The notes: generated by a model from the sequence alone, not told the origin. A stretch of DNA of 64,000 bases from Pseudoscardovia radai (GCF_002259605.1 NZ_MWWR01000018.1:1-64000); one strand, 5' to 3'. Positions 16,313 through 25,955 are shown, counted from the first letter of the stretch. Numbers and translations: made by a program.

Positions 16313-17677
16313 ATGACATTGGCTGAAGAGATGCCTCAGATTATCACTGAAAGCGTTCCGGGACCCAAGACCCAGGAGTTCCTGAAGAAGCGCAACGAGA
16401 ATGTGCCCGCCGGCCTGTGCTCTTCGACGTATCCGATCTGCATCAAGCGTGGCGAGGGCGCCATGTTCGAGGACATCGACGGCAACAAGTTCCTTGATTG
16501 GGTCGGCGGCGTCGGCGTGCTCAACATCGGCTACTCCCGCCCGGAGCTCGTCAAGGCCGTGCAGGACCAGGCGACCAAGTACTTCCACACCATCTTCAAC
16601 GTAATCGGCCATGAGGGTTACGTGGAGCTGGCCGAGGGTCTGAACGAGACGATTCCGTGTCGCGGCGAGCACAAGAAGACCTACTTCGCCAACTCCGGCG
16701 CCGAGTGCGATGAGAACGCCATCAAGATCGCCAAGGCCTACACCGGTCGCCAGGGTGTCATCTGCTTCTCCGGTGCATTCCACGGCCGCACCAACCTCAC
16801 CATGGCCCTCACCGCAAAGAAGGCCTACTCCCGCGGCATGGGCCCGTTCCCGGCCGACATCGCCCGCGCGCCGTATCCGTATCTGTACCGCGCTCCGAAG
16901 GGTTACTCCGAGGAGGAGGCCATCCAGTACTTCGTCGACGGCCTGAACAAGGTGTTCGACCAGGGCATCCCGGCGAAGGAAGTCGCCTGCCTGCTCGTCG
17001 AGCCGCTGCAGGGCGAGGGCGGCTTCATCCCCGCGCCGATCGAATGGGTCAAGGCCGTGCGCAAGATCTGCGACGAGAACGGCATCCTGCTCATCGCAGA
17101 TGAGGTTCAGTGCGGCAACTGCCGCACCGGCAAGTACTTCGCATCCGAGTACTGGGCCGAGGCGGGCGCCGCTCCGGATATCGTGACCACCGCGAAGTCG
17201 CTGGCCGGCGGCATGCCGATCTCCGCCATCACGGGTCGCGACGAGGTCATGGACGCCGCGCCGGCCGGCACGATCGGCGGCACCTTCTGCGGCAACCCGC
17301 TGTCCTGCGCATCCGGCATCGCCGCGATGAAGATCTACAAGGAAGAGGACTTCCCGGCCAAGGCCCGCCACATCGGCGAGATGGTGACCGAGGGCTTCCA
17401 GACCATGGCGAAGAAGTACTCCGTCATCGGCGATATTCGTGGCCTCGGCGCCATGATCGGCGTGGAGTTCGTCAAGGACCGCGAGACCAAGGAGCCGGCG
17501 ACCGAGCTCGTCGCGCGCCTCATCCAGGAGGCGCTGCAGCGCGGCCTGCTCATGGAGTCCGCGGGCACCGCAAGCAACGTCGTGCGCTTCCTCGCGCCGC
17601 TCGTCATGACCGACGAGCAGACCAAGCGTGGCCTCGAGATCTTCGAGGAGTCGCTCAAGGCGGCGCTCGCCGAGTAA
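16313..17677 (+). CDS. gabT: Class III aminotransferase, 4-aminobutyrate aminotransferase-like
   Basis: PLP enzyme that moves an omega-amino group to 2-oxoglutarate; GABA would give succinate semialdehyde. Class III signatures: YFANSGAECDENAIKIAK (cofactor phosphate), CFSGAFHGRTNLTMALT (aromatic ring contact), LLIADEVQCGNCRTGKYF with Asp263, and TTAKSLAGGMPISAI with the Schiff-base Lys295. Total 454 residues, normal for GabT. Ornithine, acetylornithine or beta-alanine aminotransferase remain alternatives, but the nearby permease and iron-type dehydrogenase favour GABA. Codon choice is slightly different from neighbours, with more NNT and NNC mixing early in the gene, perhaps from high expression. 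Expressed alone; array 3 follows. Confidence 0.85.
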   Translation: MTLAEEMPQIITESVPGPKTQEFLKKRNENVPAGLCSSTYPICIKRGEGAMFEDIDGNKFLDWVGGVGVLNIGYSRPELVKAVQDQATKYFHTIFNVIGHEGYVELAEGLNETIPCRGEHKKTYFANSGAECDENAIKIAKAYTGRQGVICFSGAFHGRTNLTMALTAKKAYSRGMGPFPADIARAPYPYLYRAPKGYSEEEAIQYFVDGLNKVFDQGIPAKEVACLLVEPLQGEGGFIPAPIEWVKAVRKICDENGILLIADEVQCGNCRTGKYFASEYWAEAGAAPDIVTTAKSLAGGMPISAITGRDEVMDAAPAGTIGGTFCGNPLSCASGIAAMKIYKEEDFPAKARHIGEMVTEGFQTMAKKYSVIGDIRGLGAMIGVEFVKDRETKEPATELVARLIQEALQRGLLMESAGTASNVVRFLAPLVMTDEQTKRGLEIFEESLKAALAE

Positions 17678-17848
17678 GGCGCGGGTGCTGGGGCGGCGGC
17701 TGACATTACGATTTTCCCGCCGCACACGGCATCGCTGACCTGAACCGGCGTCGGCGGTCCATCACGATGATGGGCCCCGGCGCCGGTTTCCGCGTTTGGG
17801 GGAGGCGATCGATTCTCCGGTGCGCCTGGCGGGTCGGGGCGAACGGTC

Positions 17849-17946
17849 GAGGGTGCACGGGACTGCACCTTCGGTGGCGGTTAGGGCTATGGGGGGCGCC
17901 TGGCGGTGGGGTAATTGGGGTTGAGGGTGCGCGGGACTGCACCTTC
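17849..17946. repeat. Family A hairpin array 3 (2 units, 74-bp period)
   Basis: Cores start at 17849 and 17923. Right arms are TGCACCTTC, so the terminal two pairs are weakened. Lies between the convergent gabT and dapD genes. Confidence 0.85.
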
Positions 17947-18039
17947 GGTGGCGGTTAAGGCTCCGGGTGGCGCCTGGCGGTTATGTCACCGGGTGGGAGT
18001 GCGGCGGCCGGCGGGGCGGGATGACAGCGGGAGAATCGT

Positions 18040-18090
18040 GGAAAAGAAAAACGGTGCGTGCGGTATTCACTCAGGTACCGCACGCACCGT
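18040..18090 (-). terminator. Rho-independent terminator of dapD
   Basis: A perfect 15-bp stem (ACGGTGCGTGCGGTA and its complement, 18051-18065 with 18076-18090) with a 10-nt loop. On the minus strand it is followed by TTTTTCTTTTC, which makes it a textbook terminator for the leftward dapD gene. Confidence 0.92.
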
Positions 18091-18175
18091 CAGTGCCGCG
18101 ACCGCTGTCTGAACGGCAGCCCCAGCCCAAACCCAGGCCCAGACTCCAGCTCAAACCCGGCCCGAGCCTCGCAGC

Positions 18176-19165
18176 CTAGTTCTTATGCAGGTTCTCGTTC
18201 AGCTCGATGCCGGTCTTGCGATAGCGCGCCTCGATGCGGCCAGACACGGAGTTGCGGATGAAGAGGATGTTGTCCTTGCCGCTCAGATCCGCGCCCTTGA
18301 CCACCTCGAGCGGCTCGCCGGCCGCGGCCTTCGCCTTGTCCCAGATCGTCACCTTCGTGCCGGCGGTCACGTACAGGCCGGCCTCGACCACGCAGTTGTT
18401 GCCCAGCGAGATGCCGATGCCCGCGTTCGCGCCGAGCAGCGAATGCTCGCCGATCGAGTTGCGCAGCTTGCCGCCGCCCGACAGCGTGCCCATGATCGAC
18501 GCGCCGCCGCCGATGTCGGAGCCGTTGCCGACCACGACGCCCTGCGAGATGCGGCCCTCGACCATCGACACGCCGAGCGTGCCGGCGTTGAAGTTGACGA
18601 AGCCCTCGTGCATGACGGTCGTGCCCTCCGACAGATACGCGCCGAGACGCACGCGGTCGGCGTTGCCGATGCGCACGCCGGTGGGGACCACGTAGTCGAC
18701 CATGCGCGGCATTTTGTCGACGAGCATGACCTCCACGTTCGGCGCCGGCGCGCCCGCGAAGGCCTTGCCCGCGGCGGCCTGCACGTCGATCTTGCGCAGT
18801 GCGAAGTCCTCGATGGCGAACGGGCCGTAGTCGGTCCACACCACGTTGGTGAGCACGCCGAAGATGCCCTCGAGGTTCAGCGTGTTCGGCTTGGCCATGC
18901 GCATGCTCAGCAGGTGCAGGCGCAGGTAGGCGTCGGCGGCGTCGGCCGGGGCGGCGTCGAGGTCGCTCACCGTGAACACCGGCACGCGACGCACCCCGCG
19001 CGCGTCGGCCTCTTCATGCACCAGCGCGCCGAAGTTGTGGTTCGGGCGGTCGGCTTCGGACGGCGCCGCGCCCAGGGTGAGCTCTGGGTACCACACGTCG
19101 AGCGTCTTGCCCGCCGCGTCGATGCTGGCGAGGCCCCATCCCCATGCGATGCGTTCATCTGCCAT
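18176..19165 (-). CDS. dapD: 2,3,4,5-tetrahydropyridine-2,6-dicarboxylate N-succinyltransferase
   Basis: Succinyl-CoA-dependent step of the lysine/diaminopimelate pathway. The 329 residues match the actinobacterial DapD type (longer than the proteobacterial one). The C-terminal half is a left-handed beta helix built of hexapeptide turns: [54 protein letters not shown], then the loop [11 protein letters not shown] and [19 protein letters not shown]. The N-terminal domain is the actinobacterial alpha/beta cap. AAAAGGAGACATT precedes the ATG on the minus strand. Transcribed alone and leftward, away from prfB. Confidence 0.95.
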   Translation of the reverse strand: MADERIAWGWGLASIDAAGKTLDVWYPELTLGAAPSEADRPNHNFGALVHEEADARGVRRVPVFTVSDLDAAPADAADAYLRLHLLSMRMAKPNTLNLEGIFGVLTNVVWTDYGPFAIEDFALRKIDVQAAAGKAFAGAPAPNVEVMLVDKMPRMVDYVVPTGVRIGNADRVRLGAYLSEGTTVMHEGFVNFNAGTLGVSMVEGRISQGVVVGNGSDIGGGASIMGTLSGGGKLRNSIGEHSLLGANAGIGISLGNNCVVEAGLYVTAGTKVTIWDKAKAAAGEPLEVVKGADLSGKDNILFIRNSVSGRIEARYRKTGIELNENLHKN

Positions 19166-19194
19166 AATGTCTCCTTTTCTGTGCCGTTTTTCTG

Positions 19195-19290
19195 TGCCGT
19201 TGGTATTAGTTCTGCGCCGTTGGTGGCGTAGGCGTCGGCGGCTCTGCGCCGTCGGCGTTAGTTCTGCGCCGTCGGCGTCGGTTCTGCCGG
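19195..19290. repeat. Degenerate short tandem repeat (TTAGTTCTGCGCCGTYGGNG)
   Basis: Units beginning TTCTGTGCCGTT or TTCTGCGCCGTY recur at about 19177, 19190, 19209, 19240, 19263 and 19281, directly upstream of the dapD start on the minus strand, so they lie in its promoter or leader. Confidence 0.5.
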
Positions 19291-19430
19291 CGTCGCACCG
19301 CGGCTTGTTCGCTTAATCGTGAGTATATTACGGGCGTTGTTTCGCGGCCGCGACCGTCCGCGCGCGGATGATGGCGTTTCTGTTTGTCGGCTTTCTGTAC
19401 TTGTGCTGAGTTTCCCGTCCTTCGACGGTC

Positions 19431-19825
19431 GAGGGTGCACGATTGTGCTCCCTCGGTGCAGGTTACCCTTCTTGAACCCGGTCTTGCCCCGCCTAACTCT
19501 GGTCGAGGGTGCACGGTTGTGCACCCTCGGTGGGAGTTAGGGCGATGGAAGGCGCTGGTGGGGAGGTTAATCGGGGTTGAGGGTGCACGATGGTGCGCCT
19601 TCGGTGGCGGATAGGTGGGTGGAAGAGACTCTGGGATGGGGTGATTGGTGTTGAGGGTGCACGATGGTGCGCCTTCGGTGGCGGTTAGTGTGCCGGGAGG
19701 CGCCGATGGTGGGGGTAATCGGGGTTGAGGGTGCGCGATGGTGCGCCTTCGGTGGGGGGTTGGGGTGCCGATTGGGGTTTGGCGGTGGGGTAATCGGGGT
19801 CGAGGGTGCAGTGTTGTGCGCCTTC
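19431..19825. repeat. Family A hairpin array 4 (6 units, strict 74-bp period)
   Basis: Cores start at 19431, 19505, 19579, 19653, 19727 and 19802. The second has a perfect stem; others have TGCGCCTTC right arms. Located between divergent dapD and prfB. Confidence 0.9.
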
Positions 19826-19932
19826 GGTGGCGGTTAGGTCGATGGGAGGCGCCGACGAGACCGGCCGACGGCGGGCGAGGTGGGGAAATCGTGATGGAAC
19901 CCCGCTCCGCGTGCATGGTAGGCGGTTCCCTG

Positions 19933-19947
19933 TATGGTATAGAGACG
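19933..19947 (+). promoter_or_regulatory. -10 box of prfB, probably leaderless transcript
   Basis: TATGGT at 19933-19938 stands 8 bp before the GTG start of prfB, so transcription would begin at or next to the start codon. No ribosome site is present. Confidence 0.5.
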
Positions 19948-21083
19948 TGGCAGACTATGACTTTACTCAGGATTTGAACGAGACCAAGGCGAAATTCGAC
20001 ATGATCGCCAAGGCCGTCGACATGGACGCACTGGCCAAGTCCGTCAAGGCCCTCGCGGCGGAGGCGAGCGCGCCGGGGCTGTGGGATGACCAGGAGAACG
20101 CCCAGCGCGTGACGAGCCGGTTCTCCGCGGCGGAATCCCAGCTCAAGCGCCTCACCAACGCGCAGCGCAGGATCGAGGACGTCGAGACGCTGTACGAGCT
20201 CGGCTCCGAGGAAGACGACAAGGACACCTGCAACGAGGCCATCGAATCGCTCAAGCAGCTCAACAAGGACCTCGCCGACATGGAGATCCAGACGCTGATG
20301 GACGGCGAATACGATGAACGCGCCGCCGTCGTCACGATCCGCTCCGGCGCCGGCGGCGTCGACGCGGCCGACTGGGCGCAGATGCTCCTGCGCATGTACC
20401 TGCGCTGGGCCGAGCGCCACGGCTACAAGACCAAGATCCTCGACACCTCCTACGCCGAGGAGGCGGGCATCAAGTCCGCCACGTTCCAGGTCGACGAGCC
20501 GTACGCCTACGGCCGCCTGTCGGTCGAGGGCGGCACCCACCGCCTCGTGCGCATCTCGCCGTTCGACAACCAGGGCCGCCGCCAGACGAGCTTCGCCGCC
20601 GTCGAGGTGCTCCCGCTCGTCGCCGCGACCGACCACATCGACATCCCCGACTCCGACATCCGCGTCGACACCTTCCAGGCGCACGGCCCCGGCGGCCAGG
20701 GCGTGAACACCACGTATTCCGCGGTGCGCATCACCCACCTTCCCACTGGCCTCGTCGTGTCGATGCAGGACGAACGCAGCCAGATCCAGAACCGCGCCGC
20801 CGCCATGGCCGTCCTCCAGTCGCGCCTTCTCGTCCTCAAGCATGAGGAGGAGGCCAAGCGCAAGAAGGAGCTCGCCGGCGACATCAAGGCCAGCTGGGGC
20901 GACCAGATGCGCTCCTACGTGCTGCACCCCTACCAGATGGTCAAGGACCTGCGCACGGGCTACGAGACGTCCGACACCCAGGGCGTTTTCGACGGCGACA
21001 TCGACGCGTTCATCGACGCCGGCATCCGCTGGCGCCACCAGGAACGCCGCAAGGCGAAGGAGGAGGCCGCGCAGGCCGAGTAG
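19947..21083 (+). CDS. prfB: Peptide chain release factor 2
   Basis: RF2 ends translation at UGA and UAA. The peptidyl-hydrolase GGQ motif is in [20 protein letters not shown], and the coiled N-terminal domain reads [20 protein letters not shown]. The stop-recognition tripeptide region lies in [25 protein letters not shown]. Start taken at GTG 19947 because the protein then begins as other actinobacterial RF2s (ADYDFTQDL) and a -10 box sits directly upstream. The gene is one continuous frame: the autoregulatory +1 frameshift at an early UGA found in E. coli prfB is absent. It precedes ftsE, the common actinobacterial order prfB-ftsE-ftsX. Confidence 0.95.
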   Translation: MADYDFTQDLNETKAKFDMIAKAVDMDALAKSVKALAAEASAPGLWDDQENAQRVTSRFSAAESQLKRLTNAQRRIEDVETLYELGSEEDDKDTCNEAIESLKQLNKDLADMEIQTLMDGEYDERAAVVTIRSGAGGVDAADWAQMLLRMYLRWAERHGYKTKILDTSYAEEAGIKSATFQVDEPYAYGRLSVEGGTHRLVRISPFDNQGRRQTSFAAVEVLPLVAATDHIDIPDSDIRVDTFQAHGPGGQGVNTTYSAVRITHLPTGLVVSMQDERSQIQNRAAAMAVLQSRLLVLKHEEEAKRKKELAGDIKASWGDQMRSYVLHPYQMVKDLRTGYETSDTQGVFDGDIDAFIDAGIRWRHQERRKAKEEAAQAE

Positions 21084-21289
21084 GCCGCGTGGCGTGAAGG
21101 CGGGCGGGGCGCCGGGAAGGCATACGATGGCCCCGTCGGTTTTCGACGATTTCCCGTTCGACGATTTCCGATAATTCATCCCCGGTTCGCCGGGACCGAT
21201 AACCGGCCCGGCGACACCTCCGGCCCATCCGGCACACCCCGGCCCCTCCGGCACAGGCATCCACGCCAGGAATCAGAAAGAGCGTAACC
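21084..21289. other. prfB-ftsE spacer with direct repeats
   Basis: Contains GGCATACGATGG at 21119-21130 and two copies of TCGACGATTTCC (about 21145 and 21159), then the short hairpin CCCGGTTCGCCGGG. A promoter for ftsE is not obvious. Confidence 0.4.
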
Positions 21290-22705
21290 ATGGCATTGAT
21301 CAGCCTCGAGCATGTGACGAAAAGATACAAGGGCTCGCCCCGCCCGGCCCTTGACGACGTGACGGTCTCCATCGACCGCGGCGACTTCGTGTTCCTCGTG
21401 GGCGCGTCCGGCGCGGGCAAGTCCACGTTCCTCAGCCTGCTCCTGCGCGAGGAGTCGGCCACGTCCGGCGAGATTCGCGTGGCGGGCCACGACCTGCGCC
21501 GCCTCCCGAACCGCAGGGTGCCGGAGTACCGCCGCGAGATCGGCTTCGTGTTCCAGGACTACAAGCTGCTCATGAACAAGACGGTGCGCGAGAACGTGGC
21601 CTTCGCCCTCGAGGTCATCGGCATGCGGCGCTCGCAGATCGGCCCGCGCGTGGACCGCGCGCTGAAGGACGTGGGCCTCGAGTCGAAGGCCGACAAACGC
21701 CCGAACGAGCTGTCCGGCGGCGAGATGCAGCGCGTCTCCATCGCCCGCGCCTACGTGAACCAGCCGAAGATCATCCTCGCCGACGAGCCCACCGGCAACC
21801 TCGACCCGACCACGTCGGTTGGCATCATGCGCGTGTTCAACGCCATCAACCTGACGGGCACCACGGTGGTCATGGCCACGCATAACGAGGAAATCGTGAA
21901 CTCGATGGGCCGCCGCGTGCTCGAGCTCAACGAAGGCCGCCTCGTGCGCGACGAGCTCAACGGCAAATACGATTCCGCCCGCTACTTCCCGGATGCGCAG
22001 GCCGAGCGCGACGCCGCCCTCGACGATGGCGCCGGCACGCCCGCATCCGAGGACTCCAAGGCCTCGAGGCGCGCCGAGCGCGAGACCGTTCGCCTGACGG
22101 ATCCGAAATCCGCCGCCGACCGCGACATCGAGACGCTCGAGCAGACCATCCATTCGGGCAGCACCGGCGTGTACGGCAAGGCCTTCGAGAACATCGAAGA
22201 CACACTGACATGGGGCAAGGGCCTGCCGCTCGAAGAGCTGCGCAAGCACGAGCTTGTCGATGATTTCGACGCGCCGCAGGGCGCGGATAAGGGCGCCCAG
22301 AGCCCGGCCGCCGCGAAGGCAGCCGACGGTGACGCCGCGGATGCGAAGTTCCGTCCGAGCTCCGCCGATACGCGCTCCGCCGATACGATGGCCATCGCGC
22401 GGGATGAGCAGGCGGCCGGAACGCAGACGGAGGAATTGTCTGCCGCTGCCGCACAAACCGCCGCCGCAACCGCTGCAACCGCATCCGCCGTCGCGCCGCC
22501 CGCGCCGTCGGAGCCGACCGACGCCTCGCATGTCGACTCGCTGGCCGAGCTCGTGCGCGGCACCGCCAAGGAAACCGCCCGCACCGCCGGGCTCCCCGTC
22601 CCGCCGCCGCCCGCGCCGCCGGCTCCGCCGGCCGCCCGTACCGCCGACCCGCGCGCCACCGATCCTCGTACCACCGACCCCCGCTCCGAAGAAGGGACGA
22701 ACTGA
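21290..22705 (+). CDS. ftsE: Cell division ABC ATPase FtsE with long C-terminal extension
   Basis: ATPase of the FtsEX complex, which couples cytokinesis to peptidoglycan hydrolase activation. Residues 1-225 are a normal ABC domain: Walker [10 protein letters not shown], signature [14 protein letters not shown], Walker [14 protein letters not shown]-loop MATHNEEIV. The remaining ~245 residues are an unusual cytosolic tail: a charged part ([21 protein letters not shown]), a conserved-looking segment ([32 protein letters not shown]) and a Pro/Ala/Thr/Asp tail with [16 protein letters not shown] repeats. Typical FtsE is about 230 residues. The tail could dock divisome or DivIVA-like partners. 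CAGAAAGAGCGTAACC precedes the ATG; ftsX follows at once. Confidence 0.93.
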   Translation: MALISLEHVTKRYKGSPRPALDDVTVSIDRGDFVFLVGASGAGKSTFLSLLLREESATSGEIRVAGHDLRRLPNRRVPEYRREIGFVFQDYKLLMNKTVRENVAFALEVIGMRRSQIGPRVDRALKDVGLESKADKRPNELSGGEMQRVSIARAYVNQPKIILADEPTGNLDPTTSVGIMRVFNAINLTGTTVVMATHNEEIVNSMGRRVLELNEGRLVRDELNGKYDSARYFPDAQAERDAALDDGAGTPASEDSKASRRAERETVRLTDPKSAADRDIETLEQTIHSGSTGVYGKAFENIEDTLTWGKGLPLEELRKHELVDDFDAPQGADKGAQSPAAAKAADGDAADAKFRPSSADTRSADTMAIARDEQAAGTQTEELSAAAAQTAAATAATASAVAPPAPSEPTDASHVDSLAELVRGTAKETARTAGLPVPPPPAPPAPPAARTADPRATDPRTTDPRSEEGTN

Positions 22706-22706
22706 C

Positions 22707-23630
22707 ATGCATTTCCGTTTCGTGATGTCCGAGACCTGGGCAGGTCTCAAGCGCAACGGCACGATGATCGTCTCCGTGCTGCTTGTGACCTTCATCTCCT
22801 TCCTTTTCATCGGCGCATCCTCGCTGCTCCAGCAGCAGGTGTCGAAGGCGAAGGGCGATTGGTATGACAAGGTCGAGGTGGTCGTGTGGCTGTGCCCTGA
22901 CGGCACGAGCCAGTCGGCGAACTGCTCCGCCGGAACCGCTGCCACCACCCAGCAGATCAACGACCTGCAGCAGGTGATTCAGAACGAGCTGGCGGACCAG
23001 GTCTCGCAGGTCACGTTCATGAGCAAGGAGCAGTTCTACCAGGACCAGTTCCTCAAGCAGTACCCCAACGGCGTGTACCAGGGCCGCACGCTGACCGCCG
23101 ACGACATGCAGGACTCCCTGTGGCTCAAGCTCTCCGACCCGTCGAAGTACGAGGTCGTCTCCGAAGTGCTCTCGGGCCGCGAAGGCGTGGAGGAGGTGGT
23201 CGACGAGCGGCAGATCTTCGAGCCCGTGTTCTCGGTGCTCAACCGTCTGACCGCCGTGTCTCTGGCGCTGGCCGTGGTCATGGTGGTGGTCGCCGTCATG
23301 CTGACGGCTATGACGATTCGCATGTCCGCGGAGTCGCGCAAGGAGGAGGTCGAGATCATGCGCCTGGTGGGCGCGTCGAACTGGACCATACGATTGCCGT
23401 TCGTGCTCGAGGGAGTGTTCGCCTCGCTGCTGGGATCGGTGCTGTCGTGCGTGGCGCTCGGCGCCATCGTGCATACCTTCGTGACGAACTGGCTCGCGAA
23501 CTCGATCACGTGGATGCCGTTCATCACGGTGCGCGACGTGCTGGTGCTCTCGCCGTTCCTCATCATCGGCTCGGTGGTGCTGTCGGCGCTGTCGTCGTCG
23601 ATTTCGCTGCGCCGCTACCTGAAGGTGTGA
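22707..23630 (+). CDS. ftsX: Cell division membrane protein FtsX
   Basis: Partner of FtsE. Topology is that of FtsX: TM1 at about 19-42 (GTMIVSVLLVTFISFLFIGA), a large extracellular loop of about 140 residues that contacts the hydrolase, then three TM segments from about 178 (LTAVSLALAVVMVVVAVML, VLEGVFASLLGSVLSCVALG and VLSPFLIIGSVVLSALSS). The loop holds two Cys (WLCPDGTSQSANCSAG) that could form a disulfide outside the membrane. SRKEEVEIMRLVGASNWTIRLPF is the conserved cytosolic coupling segment. Starts 1 bp after the ftsE stop; GAAGGGACGAAC is the ribosome site. Confidence 0.95.
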   Translation: MHFRFVMSETWAGLKRNGTMIVSVLLVTFISFLFIGASSLLQQQVSKAKGDWYDKVEVVVWLCPDGTSQSANCSAGTAATTQQINDLQQVIQNELADQVSQVTFMSKEQFYQDQFLKQYPNGVYQGRTLTADDMQDSLWLKLSDPSKYEVVSEVLSGREGVEEVVDERQIFEPVFSVLNRLTAVSLALAVVMVVVAVMLTAMTIRMSAESRKEEVEIMRLVGASNWTIRLPFVLEGVFASLLGSVLSCVALGAIVHTFVTNWLANSITWMPFITVRDVLVLSPFLIIGSVVLSALSSSISLRRYLKV

Positions 23631-23684
23631 TGCCCGGCGAGCCCCGCTCCCAGAGACATCTGCTATGGTGTGATGTACCAAACG

Positions 23685-23711
23685 AGCCGTCGGCGCAGAC
23701 GTGTGCCGACG
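23685..23711 (+). promoter_or_regulatory. Leader hairpin and promoter of the CHAP hydrolase gene
   Basis: CCGTCGGC (23685-23692) and GCCGACGG (23704-23711) form an 8-bp stem just before the ribosome site ACAGGAAGGAC. Upstream, CTATGGTGTG offers a -10 (TATGGT, about 23663), so the hydrolase gene may have its own promoter as well as reading from ftsEX. Confidence 0.45.
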
Positions 23712-23729
23712 GGACAGGAAGGACAATAC

Positions 23730-25163
23730 ATGAGGAAAGCACGACACCTGCGTATCGTGACGTCCATGGCTGTTGCCGCGGCGCTGTGCGTTCCGATGGG
23801 CATGATGATGCCCGCGCCGGCCGCCCAGGCGGTCGACAAAAGCCAGATCGCCCAGGCCCAGGCCGACGCTACGTCGAGCCAGCAGCGCGAAGCCGAGCTG
23901 AGGGCTCAGCTGGCCGGCGTCCAGCAGGATCTCGCCGACAAAATCGTGGCGCTGGACAGCCTGACGAACGATCAGATCCCCGCCGCGCAAGCCAAGGTGA
24001 CGCAGGCCAACACCGACGCCGCCACCGCGCAGCAGGAGGCCGACAGCGCGCAGAGCCGCCTCGAAGCCGCCCAGAAGGACGCAGCCGACCTGCAGCAGCA
24101 GATCGAACAGACCGGCGCCGATTATGACGACGCCCGCGCCGCCGTGGCGCAGACCGCCCGCGAATCCATGCACGGATCATCGAGTTCCGCCATCATGGGC
24201 GTGGTGACGAACTCCACATCCACCTCCGACTTCATCAGCTCCATGCAGTCTCAGGATGCGCTGAGCCGTACCGAGGCCAACGCCGCGTCCGACGCCGCCA
24301 ACAGCCTGAGCACGTCGCAGAACCGCTCCGAGCGTCTCGCCGCCATCGAGCAGGAGGTCGAGCAGCTCAAGGTGGAGGCCGACCAGAAGGCACAGGCCGC
24401 GCAGCAGGCCGCCACCGAGGCCCAGGCCGAGCGTGATGCGCTTGACGCGCTGCGCCAGCAGGGCGAGGAAGAGCGCGCGTCGCTCGAGTCGCAGGTCTCC
24501 TCGCTGCAGACCCAGGCCGCGCAGCAGGCCGCCCAGACCGTGCTGCTCGAGTCCCAGATCGATTCGTTCAACCGTCAGTACGCCGCGCAGCAGGCCGCCG
24601 CCGCCTCGCAGGTATCGGGCGGCCCGCAGGGCTCCACGACGCCGTCCGGCAGCAATGCGTCGTCGAACTCCGGTGCCTCGAATTCCAACCCCGGCCGCAA
24701 CACGAACTCCGGGTCGTCGAACCCCGCCCCGTCGAACCCTGCCCCGTCGAACCCCGGCCCTTCCAATTCGGGCAGCTCCAACTCCGGCGGTTCCAGCGGC
24801 GGCCAGGGCACGAGCAACGGCGACGTGGGCAACCGCTACGCCGCGGGCCAGTGCACGTGGTATGCCTACGAGCGCCGCAGGCAGATGGGCATCGGCACGC
24901 CGAGCTTCCTCGGCAACGGCGGCCAATGGTGGCAGACCGCGCCGCGTTACGGTCTACGCGTCGACCACACGCCGCAGGTGGGCGCCGCCATCTCGTTCCT
25001 GCCCGGACAGGCCGGTGCCGACGGCACCTATGGCCATGTAGGTGTGGTCGAGGCCGTGTACTCCGGCTCCATCCTCATTTCGGAAAGCAACTGGCTTGGC
25101 GTTCTCTATGCCGCGCATTACCGCACGCTGAGCAACCCGGGACAGTACTGGTACGTGCATTGA
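23730..25163 (+). CDS. Secreted coiled-coil CHAP-domain peptidoglycan hydrolase (PcsB/RipC-like)
   Basis: Likely FtsX-activated cell-wall amidase or endopeptidase. Signal peptide at 1-36 ending PAPAAQAVD; coiled coil at about 37-300, rich in Gln/Ala heptads, comparable to the FtsX-contacting coil of PcsB; Ser/Asn/Pro-rich linker at about 310-370 with NPAPSNPAPSNPGPSN repeats; C-terminal CHAP domain with Cys in YAAGQCTWYAYERR, His in GTYGHVGVVEAVY and Asn in ILISESNWLG as catalytic residues. 477 residues in total. The start is the ATG at 23730, after AGGAAGGAC. Position straight after ftsE-ftsX supports the pairing strongly. A terminator follows. Confidence 0.92.
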   Translation: MRKARHLRIVTSMAVAAALCVPMGMMMPAPAAQAVDKSQIAQAQADATSSQQREAELRAQLAGVQQDLADKIVALDSLTNDQIPAAQAKVTQANTDAATAQQEADSAQSRLEAAQKDAADLQQQIEQTGADYDDARAAVAQTARESMHGSSSSAIMGVVTNSTSTSDFISSMQSQDALSRTEANAASDAANSLSTSQNRSERLAAIEQEVEQLKVEADQKAQAAQQAATEAQAERDALDALRQQGEEERASLESQVSSLQTQAAQQAAQTVLLESQIDSFNRQYAAQQAAAASQVSGGPQGSTTPSGSNASSNSGASNSNPGRNTNSGSSNPAPSNPAPSNPGPSNSGSSNSGGSSGGQGTSNGDVGNRYAAGQCTWYAYERRRQMGIGTPSFLGNGGQWWQTAPRYGLRVDHTPQVGAAISFLPGQAGADGTYGHVGVVEAVYSGSILISESNWLGVLYAAHYRTLSNPGQYWYVH

Positions 25164-25232
25164 TCCCGGTCACCGGACCGATTATCCGGTGCAGGACCTG
25201 CAGATTCGGCCTTCCGCGTCCGCGGTCCATGA

Positions 25233-25260
25233 ACGCCGCCCCCGTCCGGGGCGGCGTTTT
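25233..25260 (+). terminator. Rho-independent terminator after the ftsEX-hydrolase genes
   Basis: ACGCCGCCCC and GGGGCGGCGT form a perfect 10-bp stem with a 5-nt loop followed by TTTTGC. Confidence 0.9.
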
Positions 25261-25378
25261 GCTATTGTGGCAAGGTGCTGCGCCGGGATCCGCCCGGCGT
25301 ATCGTATGGTTCCGCGTCGCGTGGCGTTGCCCGCGCTTCGGAATCGTATGAAACCCAACCACCGAGGAGGTGAACGCA

Positions 25379-25867
25379 ATGGCATCACAGAAGAAAAACG
25401 AGGCGAATATCGTCACCAACCGTCGCGCGCGCCACGATTACGAGATCGAGGACACCTACGAGGCGGGCCTGGCGCTGACCGGAACCGAGGTCAAGAGCCT
25501 GAGGGAAGGCCGCGCATCGCTCGCGGAGGCGTTCGTCTCCATTGATCGCCGCGGCGAGGTGTGGCTCGAGAACGCCAACATCCCCGAATACCTCAACGGC
25601 ACGTGGACGAACCACGCGCCCAAGCGCAAGCGCAAGCTCCTGCTGCACGCGCAGCAGATAGCCAAGCTTTCGCGCCAGATCGAAGCCAAGGGCTACACCA
25701 TCGTTCCGCTCGACCTGCATTTCAACGAGGACGGCCGCGTCAAGGCCACGATCGCCCTCGCCCGCGGCAAGAAGGAATACGACAAGCGCCAGAGTCTGCG
25801 CGAGGCGCAGGACAAGCGCGACGCCCTGCGCGCCATGCGCGCCCGTAACCTGAGGGGCATACGCTGA
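25379..25867 (+). CDS. smpB: SsrA-binding protein SmpB
   Basis: Binds tmRNA and carries it to stalled ribosomes for trans-translation. The core reads NRRARHDYEIEDTYEAGLALTGTEVKSLREGRASL, followed by ENANIPEYLNGTWTNHAPKRKRKLLLH, and the basic C-terminal tail ends KRDALRAMRARNLRGIR, all as in SmpB. 162 residues. The ATG at 25379 is preferred over the GTG at 25370 because the ideal ribosome site GAGGAGG ends 8 nt before the ATG and would overlap the GTG. The tmRNA gene itself is not seen in the window. Confidence 0.96.
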   Translation: MASQKKNEANIVTNRRARHDYEIEDTYEAGLALTGTEVKSLREGRASLAEAFVSIDRRGEVWLENANIPEYLNGTWTNHAPKRKRKLLLHAQQIAKLSRQIEAKGYTIVPLDLHFNEDGRVKATIALARGKKEYDKRQSLREAQDKRDALRAMRARNLRGIR

Positions 25868-25955
25868 GGCGGTCGGCCTCGCATAGAAGAAGCCGCGCGG
25901 CGACGCATGGCGCATTCAGCGCCGTGCCGCACCACGCGGCATGAGAAGGAGTGAC

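Larger units (their letters stand above)
17678..18175. other. Convergent intergenic region gabT/dapD
   Basis: Holds the motif CATTACGATTTTCCCG at 17704-17719 (inverted form of the ATCGTA motif), family A array 3 (17849-17946), the dapD terminator and a C/A-rich low-complexity tract (18115-18175, repeated CCCAG and CCCAAA). No gene seen. Confidence 0.5.
19166..19946. other. Divergent intergenic region dapD/prfB
   Basis: Contains short GCGCCGTTGG/GCGCCGTCGG direct repeats at 19195-19285 (a TTCTGCGCCGT unit occurs several times), family A array 4 (19431-19825), GGGGAAATCGTGATGG near 19882 and the prfB promoter. No gene is supported. Confidence 0.55.

Noticed and set aside
19806-19946. N-terminal extension of prfB upstream of the GTG
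   Set aside because: The stretch overlaps the last family A unit and a promoter, and homologues start at the ADYDF sequence.
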